DNA of 64,000 nucleotides from Actinomadura latina NBRC 106108 (GCF_001552195.1 NZ_BCQS01000026.1:1-64000); one strand, 5' to 3'; counted from the first letter of the stretch, positions 33,581 through 43,134 are shown. Notes: generated by a model not told the origin, from the sequence alone. Made by a program: numbers and translations.

Positions 33581-35991
33581 GGGTGCTGCTTTCGGAGGCT
33601 GACGTCGGCGGCGTAGGTCATCCAGTCGCCGGCGGAAGCGCGCTGCCATCGGACGGCGACTTGGATGTGGATGCCGAGCATGCGGGCGAGTATCGCGGCG
33701 GGTAGTTGGGTGGCCAGGGTGAACAGGGCGGTGGAACGGGCGCGGGTGGGTTGGATGCCGATGGTGATCAGGCGTTGGCGCAGTTGTCCCGCGCTGATGG
33801 GGTGACCGTGTCGTCGGCCGGGGAATAGCCAGCGCGGCGCGTTGGGCGCATCGATGAGGGTGCCCGGTCGGCGGTCGTTGACCAGGTCCAGGACGAGATC
33901 GCCGACTGGTTCGGGCAGCACGATCGGGACGGCGCCCAGGCGAAGAGTAACGCTGTCGCCTTGGGTGTCGACGTCCTCGGTGGTGAGTCGGCTGATGGTG
34001 CTCAGGTGCTGGGCATAGAGCAGGAGCAGCAGACCAGCGACGCGGTCGCGGGTGGTCAGGTTGTCGTCGCGCAGGAGCCGACGCGCGTCGTCCCAGCGTT
34101 TGTCGATGTCGTGGGGGCCTCGTGGTCCTGCCCACCCGGTGGTGGGGAGCGCCAGACTGGCGGAGTGCCGGTGAGTGACGGCCCAACGGATAAAGTGGGC
34201 GGTCTGGTCTCGATAGGTGACCTGACCGGATGCCCATCGGTCAAGGTCGAGTTGGGTGCATCCGGCGAGGCTGAGGTTGTGTTCGGTCAGCCAGTCCAGG
34301 AAGTTGATGGCGGCGATGAGATGGCCGCGGATGCTGAGTTCCTGGTTGCGGGTGGTGTGGGCCGCCGTTCCCAGCCGTTGCCTTAGCCGCCTGAGATGGT
34401 GCCAGATCGCGTATCCGTGCAGGATGCGCCGCTGGTCGCGGTCTTGGCGGGAGGCCAGCGCCGTTGCGATCCAGTGCTCCAGCTTTATGAGCCTTTCATC
34501 ACGGCCGGGCAGCGTGCCGGTGGCGACCAGGGCGCTGCGGATGTGGGCGAGGGTCTTGCTGGCCGGTAGTTCGTCCAGGATCTCGTGTGTGAGTTGGCGG
34601 GAGTCGAGACCCAGTTCAGTGAGGATCGCGCTGACCTGGGGACGGCTGATCCATAGCATGACGATGTCGGGGCGTTGGACGTCTTGGAGTGCTTTGTGCA
34701 GTGGGGCCAGGGCGGCCCGGACCTGGCCGGTGCCGCCACCAAGGAGTTCGCGTGCTCGCTGGTCAAGAGTGCAGCGTTGGCAAGGGCGCGTGTTCAACTG
34801 CCAGGTCTGCTGGCAGCTCGGGCAGCAAACCCAGAAATCGGGGTCGGGGTTGACGCATCTGGCGCACAATGGCGCCTTGAGTGTGCCGCCGCGCAGAGGG
34901 CCGACGACCCGGCAGGCGCTGCACCGGATCCATCGCTGCTTGCACCGTGTGCACCACGGCTGACCGGTGGCCCGGGATGTCTCGCATTGTGCCTGCCGTC
35001 CGCAGATTCCGCAGGCCGTGACGTGCCGGATCCGGCATGTCGAGCACCGTGGGCCTTCCGGTGTGCGAATCGCGACCGGCCGGCGGCGGCCGCAGGCAGA
35101 GCATTCCTCGGCGTTGATCGGGTCGCTGGTCAGGCACTTGGCGCACAGGGCTGCGCCGTCGGCATCGCGGGTGGCGGGTTCCCGGACATCGCCGCAACGT
35201 GAGCAGGCGATGGCAACGGCCTGTGCGTAGCAGGCCCGGCAGACCCGCCGTCCTGTGAGCCGTGCCGGCAGCGCCTTCACGTGGCCGCATCGTGGACAGG
35301 CCGGCCGCACGATTTTGGTAGCGCCGGCGGCGAAGAGTTCGGCTATGAACCGCAGCACCGCCGGGGTGGGGGCGTCGGCGCCGGCTCCGGTGAGAAGAGC
35401 GGGGTTGGCCTCGATGGCCCAGGCCAGACGGCGCTGCCCGCCAGGGTGGACCAGGGTCCGCTGGACAGCGGAGGCGATCGTGTCCGCGCTCAGCTCGGGA
35501 TCGATCGTGCTGACGATGCGCGTCAGTGTCTCTATCGGGTCACCATCGGTGTCGGGACAGCTCTCGCATCGTGGCCGGCCGTGCCGGTCACGAGTGACCG
35601 CGGGCCGGCTCTTGCCGCAGCCACCGCAGACCTGCGGTCTGACCGAACACGGCGAACAGCCCCAGAGCCCGCCGCCCAGACTGCGCAGCGACCGCAGCTG
35701 CCGACCGCACCCTCCACACACCGGCGCGGCAACATCGCGGGCGCCGGCAACCCGCAACGCCAGCAGCAACTCGCCCGCCGACCGCGGTGCTGGAGATGCG
35801 CCGCTGGTCAGGACGTGCGGGTTCTCGACGAGGAAACGCGCGAGACGTCGGCGTTTGGCGCGTCCTCCCGCAACCGCGGTGACCACCTGGCAGATCCGGT
35901 CGGCGTCCAGACCACGCTCGATGGTGGACACCAGATCGACGATGACCTCGATCGGGTCATCGACGACTTCGTCGTCCAGGGCAGTGCTCAT
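33577..35991 (-). CDS. Multi-zinc-ribbon protein with recombinase-like C terminus
   Basis: 804 residues. The first 400 hold about nine CxxC pairs (CGGCGRQ, CGGCGKS, CPRCGHV, CSRCGDV, CSACGRR, CGICGRQ, CSACRVV, CPSCQQT, CQRCTLD), i.e. a string of zinc ribbons. The C-terminal 350 residues look like a tyrosine recombinase: a SAM-like helical part (IAAINFLDWLTEHNLSLAGC) and a catalytic-like part (AGLLLLLYAQHLSTISRLTT, HPISAGQLRQRLITIGIQPT), but the Arg, His-x-x-Arg and Tyr are not in place. It lies between the XRE gene and the hydrolase, with 4-base overlaps on both sides. Role probably auxiliary to the true recombinase. Confidence 0.8.
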   Translation of the reverse strand: MSTALDDEVVDDPIEVIVDLVSTIERGLDADRICQVVTAVAGGRAKRRRLARFLVENPHVLTSGASPAPRSAGELLLALRVAGARDVAAPVCGGCGRQLRSLRSLGGGLWGCSPCSVRPQVCGGCGKSRPAVTRDRHGRPRCESCPDTDGDPIETLTRIVSTIDPELSADTIASAVQRTLVHPGGQRRLAWAIEANPALLTGAGADAPTPAVLRFIAELFAAGATKIVRPACPRCGHVKALPARLTGRRVCRACYAQAVAIACSRCGDVREPATRDADGAALCAKCLTSDPINAEECSACGRRRPVAIRTPEGPRCSTCRIRHVTACGICGRQAQCETSRATGQPWCTRCKQRWIRCSACRVVGPLRGGTLKAPLCARCVNPDPDFWVCCPSCQQTWQLNTRPCQRCTLDQRARELLGGGTGQVRAALAPLHKALQDVQRPDIVMLWISRPQVSAILTELGLDSRQLTHEILDELPASKTLAHIRSALVATGTLPGRDERLIKLEHWIATALASRQDRDQRRILHGYAIWHHLRRLRQRLGTAAHTTRNQELSIRGHLIAAINFLDWLTEHNLSLAGCTQLDLDRWASGQVTYRDQTAHFIRWAVTHRHSASLALPTTGWAGPRGPHDIDKRWDDARRLLRDDNLTTRDRVAGLLLLLYAQHLSTISRLTTEDVDTQGDSVTLRLGAVPIVLPEPVGDLVLDLVNDRRPGTLIDAPNAPRWLFPGRRHGHPISAGQLRQRLITIGIQPTRARSTALFTLATQLPAAILARMLGIHIQVAVRWQRASAGDWMTYAADVSLRKQHP

Positions 35992-36317
35992 TCTCCGACC
36001 GGGGTGATGCGGGCGCGTCTGGGCCGAAGGCTTCCGACCCCGGTACCGCCACCGGCCGCTCTACTCTTCTTGACCGTGCCGGCGGCAGCGGTGGGTTCGA
36101 TGAGGTCCTCCATCGTGCAGTCCAGAATGTCCAGCAGAGCCATCAGGATCTTCAGGCTGAGCCGCTCGGGCCGTTCCACGACCAGCCGGTAGACCTGACT
36201 GGACGACAACGTGATGCCCCGCTCCGCGAGCGGTTCGAGCAGATCGGTGGTCGAGAACATGTCACGGGTCGCCATGACCTGCCGCAGGTGCCACCGGTAG
36301 TCGAGTTTGCCTGTCAT
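35988..36317 (-). CDS. XRE-family DNA-binding protein
   Basis: 109 residues from ATG 36317. A helix-turn-helix of the XRE/Cro type (LLEPLAERGITLSSSQVYRL, VVERPERLSLKILMALLDIL) is followed by a basic tail. It overlaps the recombinase gene upstream and the zinc-ribbon gene downstream by 4 bases each, and likely regulates or assists the recombinase. Confidence 0.88.
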   Translation of the reverse strand: MTGKLDYRWHLRQVMATRDMFSTTDLLEPLAERGITLSSSQVYRLVVERPERLSLKILMALLDILDCTMEDLIEPTAAAGTVKKSRAAGGGTGVGSLRPRRARITPVGE

Positions 36318-37450
36318 CGACGTCCTTCCTGTCCGGCCCTGCTTTCCTTGCGGGTGTCGAATGCGGGAGCCAGGGCACGTTTGAGTGCGGTGTTCATGAA
36401 GTCGTCGCTGACGTGGGTGTAGATGGCAGTGGAACTGTCGCACTCATGGCCGACTTGCTGCTGGATAAAGCGCCGATCGACAGCATCCTCAGTCAGATGC
36501 GTGACGTATGAGTGCCTTAAGGAATGAGGAACGAGACTTCTCGGCAGCTTCAATGCGTCCCGGTAAGTGATGAACCGGGCGTTGATCTCGGCAGGTTTGA
36601 CCCGGCCACCCCGCTCAGTCAGCCACAACGCCGGATGGCCTTCATAGCCGAACCGCGGCCGAACGTTCTCAACGTAGTCGGCAACTGCCTCCACTGCCCA
36701 TTCCATCACCGACAAGACGTTCCGGCGTCGCGGAGCCTGCCCCTTCTTCGCCTTCCCGTAGCGAACGTTGAGCATGCCGTACGGGCCGAACTGTGCTGCT
36801 TGGGGGTTCCGCCCGAAGTCGACCACATCTAGCTTGGAGGTCTCGGTTCGACGAAGGCCCCACCCATAAACGACCTTGAACAGGGTAGCGTCACGATAGG
36901 CGGCAAGCGCTCCCTTGCGCTTTGCTCGGACCGCACGTTCAACCTGGTCATCGGCATAGTCCAGGAAACGCTGCAGTTCCTGCCGGGTGAAGGGTCTTGC
37001 TTCGGGGTTGCCCTCGTAGTCGTTGAGGTGGGCGATGGTGTTCCACTCGTGACAGATCGCCACCGGATGAGTGCCAAAGGCTTTCTCGCATGCGGGGCCC
37101 CAACCGTAACGGCCATCGACCAGAAACTCGGTGAACAGACGCACATCGCCCTGGTAACTGCGGATGGTGGAGGGCGCCAGATGCCGCTCGCTTGTGAGGT
37201 AGACCGACCACTCGTCCATGTGCACCGGGGACCACTGCCATGGGTACTCGTTCACCCATGCGTGGAAGCGACGAATCAGCTTTTCGCGGTCGGCGACCGT
37301 ATCGTCCTTCAAGCCTCGTGCTTTCTGCTGAGACCGCCACCCTCTCAGCATCGCGTCGAACATAGTGTCCTCGGGTCGTAGCTGCGTCACCCCGGAGACG
37401 AGCTCCAAACGAGCCGCTCCGGCAAGGGTCATCTTCCGCTGTTGCGCCAC
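36314..37450 (-). CDS. Tyrosine recombinase / integrase
   Basis: 378 residues. A SAM-like N-terminal domain (LTSERHLAPSTIRSYQGDVR) is followed by the catalytic domain with Arg in VYGWGLRRTETS, His-x-x-Arg in PHSLRHSYVTH, His in QQQVGHECDSST and the nucleophile Tyr in AIYTHVSDD. Start is GTG 37450 or ATG 37432. First gene of the four-gene cassette (recombinase, XRE, zinc ribbon, hydrolase). It could be the integrase of a nearby mobile element, although the mob genes lie 17 kb away and no att repeats were recognised. Confidence 0.9.
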   Translation of the reverse strand: MAQQRKMTLAGAARLELVSGVTQLRPEDTMFDAMLRGWRSQQKARGLKDDTVADREKLIRRFHAWVNEYPWQWSPVHMDEWSVYLTSERHLAPSTIRSYQGDVRLFTEFLVDGRYGWGPACEKAFGTHPVAICHEWNTIAHLNDYEGNPEARPFTRQELQRFLDYADDQVERAVRAKRKGALAAYRDATLFKVVYGWGLRRTETSKLDVVDFGRNPQAAQFGPYGMLNVRYGKAKKGQAPRRRNVLSVMEWAVEAVADYVENVRPRFGYEGHPALWLTERGGRVKPAEINARFITYRDALKLPRSLVPHSLRHSYVTHLTEDAVDRRFIQQQVGHECDSSTAIYTHVSDDFMNTALKRALAPAFDTRKESRAGQEGRR

Positions 37451-37614
37451 TCCAGGCCATCCCTTCTGGAGGGCTGATCATGCATCAGACGGGATGGACC
37501 TGGCAAACCTCCTGTTCAATCAGGTAGACGTAGACGCCTTCAGGCCAGTCCCGTACCGGCTGCGAACTGCCGACCTGCGACTTCTCGCCCATCTGATGCA
37601 ATTCCCGAGCTTCG

Positions 37615-38550
37615 TCAGATGTCGACCGTGACGCTGATGCGTTTGTGGTCGGAGTCGGGATGCTCGGGGTCGCGGAAGTCGTGGACGTGGTAGGAGCCGG
37701 GCACGTAGGCGTCGGCGAGGGGGTCGTTGAGGAGGATGCCGTCGATCGCCAGGCACTGGTGGCCGTTGGGCCGCTCGATCTGGGTCGGGGTGTAGTCCTT
37801 GGCCATGTCGGCGACATGGTGGAAGCCGATGCCGCCCTCCCGCTGCTGCGTGGCGGGGTTCCACCATCCGCAAAGCGCGTCCAGGGCGCGGGTGTCGTAG
37901 ACGTGCGGGCCCGCCTGTTCGGGGCCGCCTTTCCACTGGACGCGGTAGTTGATCGCGCGCGGGTTGTGGAGACCGGGCTTGTTCATGTCGGTGGGCTCGA
38001 AGTGGGGGCCTGAGGGGACGGTGTTCCAGTCGCCCAGCAGCGCGCACGGGATCGCCGGGTCGGCGAGCCGGTCGAAGCGCCGGTTGTCGGCGAGGCGGGT
38101 GTCGCCGGAGTAGATGTCGCCGTGCGTGGCGGCGATCCGGATGGGATCGGTGCGTCCGGGGAGGGTGAACAGCAGCAGGTTGCGGTTGCGGGAGGCGAAG
38201 TCGGGCAGCCGGTGGGAGTAGAACCGGCGGACCACAACCTTTTGCGGGTTGACGTAGATGACGGGGGCGAACATGCCCCATTCGCGGGGCAGTGAGCATG
38301 GGTGTGGGACATAGGCGGGTCCGCCCGCGTCCCGCAGCGCGGCGGCGGCCTCGTAGGCGCCTTCCATGCCGTTGAGTTCGTAGCGGTCGCCTTCGCCGAT
38401 GACGAGGATGTCGGGCCAGTCCCCGTCGTGCAGCATCCCGGTGACCCGGTCGTAGTCGTAGGGGCCGCCGTCGCCGGAGTAGGCCGAGTAGCCGGTGGTT
38501 GTGCGTCCGCCGTGTTCGATGTTGACGTAGCTGAGCCGCAGGTGCGTCAT
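37615..38550 (-). CDS. Endonuclease/exonuclease/phosphatase-family protein
   Basis: 311 residues from ATG 38550. Motifs of the EEP fold: LRLSYVNIEHGG at the start, DILVIGEGDRYELNG, ATHGDIYSGD, LLGDWNTVPSG and the final HPDSDHKRISV. No signal peptide. It could act on nucleic acids or phosphoesters; the substrate is unknown. Confidence 0.88.
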   Translation of the reverse strand: MTHLRLSYVNIEHGGRTTTGYSAYSGDGGPYDYDRVTGMLHDGDWPDILVIGEGDRYELNGMEGAYEAAAALRDAGGPAYVPHPCSLPREWGMFAPVIYVNPQKVVVRRFYSHRLPDFASRNRNLLLFTLPGRTDPIRIAATHGDIYSGDTRLADNRRFDRLADPAIPCALLGDWNTVPSGPHFEPTDMNKPGLHNPRAINYRVQWKGGPEQAGPHVYDTRALDALCGWWNPATQQREGGIGFHHVADMAKDYTPTQIERPNGHQCLAIDGILLNDPLADAYVPGSYHVHDFRDPEHPDSDHKRISVTVDI

Positions 38551-38651
38551 CGGTGGAGCTCCCTTCGTAAGAGTGAGGCCGGGTCGGCTGGTCGTGGGGG
38601 TCCAGCCGGGCTCATGTCGCGATCGCGCGGGACGCTGCGGGGATGGGGCCA

Positions 38652-40043
38652 TCACGTCCTGGCGACTGCGCATCGTGCGTCGGTCTTGGTGGGGTCCTGC
38701 GGGGAGGGGCCGGGTCGCCAGAGTGCGGGCGGTACCAGACCTGGCTGGACGGGCACCAGGCCGGTGAAGAATTCCGCGATCCGCGCCGGGCTGCGAAGCC
38801 GGTACGGAGTGGCGCTGGTGGCGTTGTAGGTCTCTTGAGCCCAGGTGAGTGCGGTGCTGGTGGTGGTCGCGTCGCTGAGCGCCAGGTAGCTGCCCGGTGG
38901 CAGGTCGGCCATCAAGCGGCGCACGACCGCGTGCGCGTCGTCGGTGTTGTCGATGTGCCCCATCACCCCGATCAGCAGGAGGGCGACCGGCTTGCCGAGG
39001 TCCAGATGGCGGGCGGCGCCGGCCAGGACGGTTTCGGTGTCGGCGACGTCGGCGCGGACATGGCCGACCCCACAGCCCGGTTCGCTGTTCAGCAGCGCCC
39101 GGATGCGGGTACTCACGAGCGGGTCGTTGTCTACGTAGACGGTCCTGGCGTAGGGGGATGCCGCGCCTGCGGCAAGGTGGGTGTTGGTGGTACCGGTACG
39201 GTGACCGGTCGCCGGGAGGCCGCAGCCGATGTCGATGAACTGCCGCACTCCTTGGTCAGCGAGGTATTGGATCGCCCGGTGCTTGAAGCCGCGCTGCGCC
39301 GCCACCAGATGCGCGAGGTTGGGATAGAGCTCCTGGAAGGTGTCGGCGGCCTTCCGGTCGGCCTCGTAGTGATCGATGCCGCCCAGGAGGTAGTCCCAGA
39401 CTCGCGCTGAATGCGGTACCGACCTGTTGACGTCGTCCAAGCTGGAAGCCGGAACGTCAGAGCTCGACGATGCTTGCGATGTGGCAGGCGCGTCGCAGCC
39501 CCCTTCACTGACTACGACGCCGCCGACGTCGGTGTCCTGGTCACCTCGGGCCGTGTCCGGAAGCGGCGGTAGTTCGGAGGCAGTCGTGTCCGGGCGCAGG
39601 AGCCCTGCGGTGCTCAGCACCGCGGAGGCGTAGTCGAGCAGTTGCGCGGCGCATGCCTGGTGGATCGCGCGGCCGAAGCCCCCGAGTTCCGCGGCGATGC
39701 GTTTCCACTCGATGTCGGTCAGGTCGCGTCGCGCGAACCGGGTGAACCATGCGCGGTCCAGGACGGCGACGGCGAGGCCGTACCGGTCGGCCATTTCCAG
39801 CAGTGCGCGGGTGGCATCGCCGTCGTAGTAGGTGTCGACCAGCGTCTCCAGCCGGGTGTGCCGACTGGAGCACCTCTCGGCGCTGAGCAGCTCGTAGACC
39901 TCGCTCGCGCGGTAGCGGCGGTGGCCGCCCACCGTCTGGATCGAGGAAAGCTTCTTCTGCCTTGCCCAGCGGGTGACGGTCTTGGCGTCCACTCGGAACA
40001 GGGCGGCGACCTCGGCGGGCGTGAGCAGCTCAGGTGAAGTCAT
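38652..40043 (-). CDS. BldC-type HTH fused to a SAM methyltransferase
   Basis: 463 residues. Residues 5-55 (LLTPAEVAALFRVDAKTVTR, GGHRRYRASEV) form a MerR/BldC-like helix-turn-helix. A helical linker follows to about 215. Then comes a Methyltransf_19 (DUF574) domain: SARVWDYLLGGIDHYEADRK, FIDIGCGLPATG, TVYVDNDPLV, ALLLIGVMGHIDN. The combination of a DNA-binding domain with this methyltransferase in one chain is unusual. Its GTG/ATG region overlaps the acyl-CoA dehydrogenase stop by 4 bases, making it the last gene of the conservon operon. Confidence 0.88.
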   Translation of the reverse strand: MTSPELLTPAEVAALFRVDAKTVTRWARQKKLSSIQTVGGHRRYRASEVYELLSAERCSSRHTRLETLVDTYYDGDATRALLEMADRYGLAVAVLDRAWFTRFARRDLTDIEWKRIAAELGGFGRAIHQACAAQLLDYASAVLSTAGLLRPDTTASELPPLPDTARGDQDTDVGGVVVSEGGCDAPATSQASSSSDVPASSLDDVNRSVPHSARVWDYLLGGIDHYEADRKAADTFQELYPNLAHLVAAQRGFKHRAIQYLADQGVRQFIDIGCGLPATGHRTGTTNTHLAAGAASPYARTVYVDNDPLVSTRIRALLNSEPGCGVGHVRADVADTETVLAGAARHLDLGKPVALLLIGVMGHIDNTDDAHAVVRRLMADLPPGSYLALSDATTTSTALTWAQETYNATSATPYRLRSPARIAEFFTGLVPVQPGLVPPALWRPGPSPQDPTKTDARCAVART

Positions 40044-41422
40044 GGGACCGGTTTCGACGAAGGGAAGGGGGCGCGGTGCGGCCCCGGACTCGGGGGCCTG
40101 ATGACGGTTCCGGGAGCCGCACCGCAGGTCAGGGAACAGGGCGTCGTCATTGCTGGGATGGTGCCCACCACGCGGTCATGCGGCGGGCTCTCGTGCGGCG
40201 GCGGGTGGGGGGACGGAGGGCGCAAGGCCGTCACGTGGGCCAGGCGAACCGACCACTGGCCCTTGCCGGTGCCCAAGGCGGACTCGGCCAGACGCCGCAA
40301 CTGGATGTCGCCGGTCCCGGCTGGAGCATCCATGTGGAAAGCGTCCCGGACGAGGCGCTCGATGGGACGGTCACGCCGCAGCCCGGCCGCCGCGTGAATC
40401 TTCATCGCCGCCAGGGCCGACTCCCACAGCGACTCCACGCCCCGGTACTTGGCGCTGATCAGTTCGTCATCGCAGGGCTGCCCGAGATCGAGCATGGCGA
40501 CGGCCTGGTAGGCCAGTGCGCGAGCGGTCATCAGCCGCTGCTTGATCTGCCCGATCCGCTGCCCAACCGTGGCCAGCTTGGCCAGCGGCTCGCCGCGGCG
40601 ATCGCGCTGTGCGGCGAAGGCGACGGTCTCGTCCAACAGCGCCTGATGGATGCCGAGCGCGACCGCGGTTAGGTTCGGCCGTCCGTACAGGACGGACGAG
40701 CTGTAGGCGACATCCAGCCCCTCACCTTCAGCGCCGATCATGTTGGCCGTCGGCACCCGGACGTCCCGCATGACCAGGTCACCGAAGCTGAACCCGTGCA
40801 GTCCCAAGCACGGCTCGTACGGGACGAGCCGCACGCCGGGCCGGTCGTGTTCGACCAGGAACGCCGACAGGCTCCGGGAACGACCCTCCGGCGGGCCGGT
40901 GCGGACAACGACGCCGTGGACATGTCCCACATGCGAATTGCCGACGTAGAGTTTCCGACCGTTGAGCACCCATTCGTCGCCGTCGCGGTGGGCGCTGGCC
41001 TGCATGTCCAGCACGTTCCCGCCCGATCCTTCTTCGGTCACCGCGATGGTCGGCAGGCACTCGCCCGCAGCGATCGGCGGCAGCCACCGCCGCTTCTGCC
41101 GCTCGGTACCGAAGTGCAAGATCTTGGCGGCGCCGAGCTGGGACGCCTGGACCATGGCACCCATCGCCCCCGACACCCGTGCCAGCTCCTCGATCACGAT
41201 GGTCTTGGCGAGATGACCGGCGCCCATACCGCCGTACTCGCGAGGGATGGTCACCCCGATCCACCCCTGCCGGGCGATCAACGCGGACGTCTCGACATCG
41301 ACGGCTTGGGCGGACTCCATGCTGGCCACACGCGGCGCGATCTCGTGGGCGGCGAAAGCCCGGACGGTTTCGCGAAGCTGGTGATGGTCGTCGGTCTCGA
41401 ACACGGTCACATCCCCTTTCAC
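40040..41422 (-). CDS. Acyl-CoA dehydrogenase-family protein
   Basis: 460 residues. Family motifs: EIAPRVASMESAQ, IGVTIPREYGGMGAG, AVTEEGSGGNVLDMQ, GRKLYVGNSHVG, and the FAD-binding C-terminal helices (GIHQALLDETVAFAAQRDRR). The last 60 residues are Pro/His-rich and unlike the family, so the frame runs past the usual end. It lies in the conservon operon between the GAF gene and the BldC-methyltransferase gene and may act in a specialised (secondary) pathway. Confidence 0.9.
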   Translation of the reverse strand: MKGDVTVFETDDHHQLRETVRAFAAHEIAPRVASMESAQAVDVETSALIARQGWIGVTIPREYGGMGAGHLAKTIVIEELARVSGAMGAMVQASQLGAAKILHFGTERQKRRWLPPIAAGECLPTIAVTEEGSGGNVLDMQASAHRDGDEWVLNGRKLYVGNSHVGHVHGVVVRTGPPEGRSRSLSAFLVEHDRPGVRLVPYEPCLGLHGFSFGDLVMRDVRVPTANMIGAEGEGLDVAYSSSVLYGRPNLTAVALGIHQALLDETVAFAAQRDRRGEPLAKLATVGQRIGQIKQRLMTARALAYQAVAMLDLGQPCDDELISAKYRGVESLWESALAAMKIHAAAGLRRDRPIERLVRDAFHMDAPAGTGDIQLRRLAESALGTGKGQWSVRLAHVTALRPPSPHPPPHESPPHDRVVGTIPAMTTPCSLTCGAAPGTVIRPPSPGPHRAPFPSSKPVP

Positions 41423-41487
41423 ATGGTTGGGGTCGCTGCCGGATGATCGGCCCCGGCAGCCGCCTCGCTGCGGCTGGTGGTCGGCCG

Positions 41488-42069
41488 TTAACGGGAGCCG
41501 GCGCGGTCACCGCCTGCGCCAGCGCGCTGCGGGAGCAACTCCATGAGTGCGTCGCGGTGTCGTTTGATGAGGGCGAGCGAGGTTTGGCCGGTGTCCTTGG
41601 GGAGGGGATCGGCGCCGATGACGCAGACGGTGCCCAGCACCGTGCCGGTGGGTTCGTGGATGAGCGGAGCGCCGGCGTAGGTGCGGACACCGAGCTTGTC
41701 GACCACCGGGTTGGACGCGAAGTGCGGGTTGGCGCACACGTCGGTCAAGATGAGGGCCTTGGTGCGGTCGAGCATCTCGGGGCAGAACCCGTGGTCGGGG
41801 CGCATGGTCCGGTCCACCGCGCGCATGCCGGGCGGGTTGTGCAGCCCGACGAACGTCTGCTCCTCACGCAGGAACAGGTTCACCATCGCGTACAGGTTCT
41901 GGCCGCGGTCGCCGAGTTCGTCGGCGAAGGCATCGGAGATCTGGGCGGCGAACTGGTCGAACCCGGCGTCCGGTGCGCCCACGCCAAGTTCCGCCAGCAG
42001 CTTCAGGCGCTGCTCGGCGGTGTCGTGCCAGGTGGGGACGGGCAGGCCGGCGTCGGCGTCATACCTCAT
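41488..42069 (-). CDS. GAF-domain protein
   Basis: 193 residues. NLYAMVNLFLREEQTFVGLH, TKALILTDVCANPHFASNPV and GVRTYAGAPLIHEPTGTVLG define a GAF domain of the small-molecule or redox sensing type common in actinomycetes. It is coupled to the cvnD-like gene by a 4-base overlap. Confidence 0.9.
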   Translation of the reverse strand: MRYDADAGLPVPTWHDTAEQRLKLLAELGVGAPDAGFDQFAAQISDAFADELGDRGQNLYAMVNLFLREEQTFVGLHNPPGMRAVDRTMRPDHGFCPEMLDRTKALILTDVCANPHFASNPVVDKLGVRTYAGAPLIHEPTGTVLGTVCVIGADPLPKDTGQTSLALIKRHRDALMELLPQRAGAGGDRAGSR

Positions 42070-42707
42070 GCGGATGCTCCGTGGGCGAGTGGCTGGTGCG
42101 GCTGCTCGGGCCGCGGCGGGTGGGTGAGCGCGTGGTCGATCAGGGCGAGCAGCACGGTGATGGCCGAGCGCGCATCGCGCGCGTCGCAGCGCACGACCGG
42201 CACGTGGCCGGGGACGTCGAGGGCATGGCGGACCTCGGCGCGCGAGTAGCAGTGCGGGGCGTCGGCGAACTCGTTGATCGCGATGACGAACGGGATGCCG
42301 CGCTGCTCGAAGTAGCCGACCGGCCCGAAGCTGTCGCTCAGCCGGCGGGTGTCGACCAGCAGCACGGCTCCGACCGCGCCGACGACCAGGTCGTCCCAGG
42401 TGAACCAGAAGCGGTCCTGGCCGGGCGTGCCGAACAGGTAGAGCACCATCTGCTGCTGGTCGAAGGTGAGGCGGCCGAAGTCCAGCGCGACGGTGGTGGT
42501 GGTCTTCTCATCGACCCCCACCAGGGAGTCGATCCCGTCGCTGACCACGGTCAGGCACTCCTCGGTGGCGAGCGGCTCGATCTCGCTGACCGCGCCGATC
42601 AAGGTGGTCTTGCCGACCCCGAACCCGCCACTGACGATGATCTTCACGGCGGAAGGCGCGGGGTTCCTCCGGCCGGGACCGGAGGGCTGGGCGCGGTCAG
42701 GCGACAT
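42066..42707 (-). CDS. Conservon GTPase (CvnD-like)
   Basis: 213 residues from ATG 42707. P-loop GGFGVGKTTLIG, switch-like TTTTVALDFGR, GTPGQDRFWF and the G4-like AINEFAD are those of the CvnD GTP-binding proteins. In conservons it works with the sensor-like CvnA, the Roadblock protein CvnB and the DUF742 protein CvnC in a G-protein-coupled-like complex at the membrane. Confidence 0.93.
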   Translation of the reverse strand: MSPDRAQPSGPGRRNPAPSAVKIIVSGGFGVGKTTLIGAVSEIEPLATEECLTVVSDGIDSLVGVDEKTTTTVALDFGRLTFDQQQMVLYLFGTPGQDRFWFTWDDLVVGAVGAVLLVDTRRLSDSFGPVGYFEQRGIPFVIAINEFADAPHCYSRAEVRHALDVPGHVPVVRCDARDARSAITVLLALIDHALTHPPRPEQPHQPLAHGASA

Positions 42708-43134
42708 CGGACAGCCTCGTTTCCAGTCCGGAACGCAACGCCTCCAGCAGTTGCAGGTGGTCGGACGACCCGGGTCCGGGAGCGGCCATAACCAGTGCGC
42801 CACGGTCGATCAGATCGGACAGGACGATCTTGGTTGCCTGGACCGGGAGGCCGAGGCGGGCGGCGATCTCGGCGACCGGGCAGGGCCGCTCCCGGCACAA
42901 CTCGACCGCCCGGGAAGACTCAGGGCCCAGTCCTTGGACGCGTGCGGTGTCCGCCGCCTCCAGCAGCGTCACCAGCCGCATCGAATGCTGCGGGCGGGTC
43001 CGGCCGCCGGTGATCGCATACGGACGCACCTCCTCGGCGTCATAGGTCTGCCAGGCCTGGTCCCACTCGACGGAACTGGACGGACCCGTCACCGCCGCCA
43101 TGCCGTCGGGATCTGCCGGCCTGGGCGTGTTCAT
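42697..43134 (-). CDS. DUF742 protein (CvnC-like)
   Basis: 145 residues. RPYAITGGRTRP near the N terminus and ALCRE-like VELCRERPCPVAEIAARLGL with LSDLIDRGALVM (winged-helix) are the DUF742 hallmarks. It overlaps both neighbours in the conservon. Confidence 0.92.
   Translation of the reverse strand: MNTPRPADPDGMAAVTGPSSSVEWDQAWQTYDAEEVRPYAITGGRTRPQHSMRLVTLLEAADTARVQGLGPESSRAVELCRERPCPVAEIAARLGLPVQATKIVLSDLIDRGALVMAAPGPGSSDHLQLLEALRSGLETRLSDVA

Noticed and set aside
33577..35991. Zinc-ribbon protein considered as a Cas10-like or type III effector
   Set aside because: No GGDD or RAMP motifs; the C-terminal half resembles a tyrosine recombinase.
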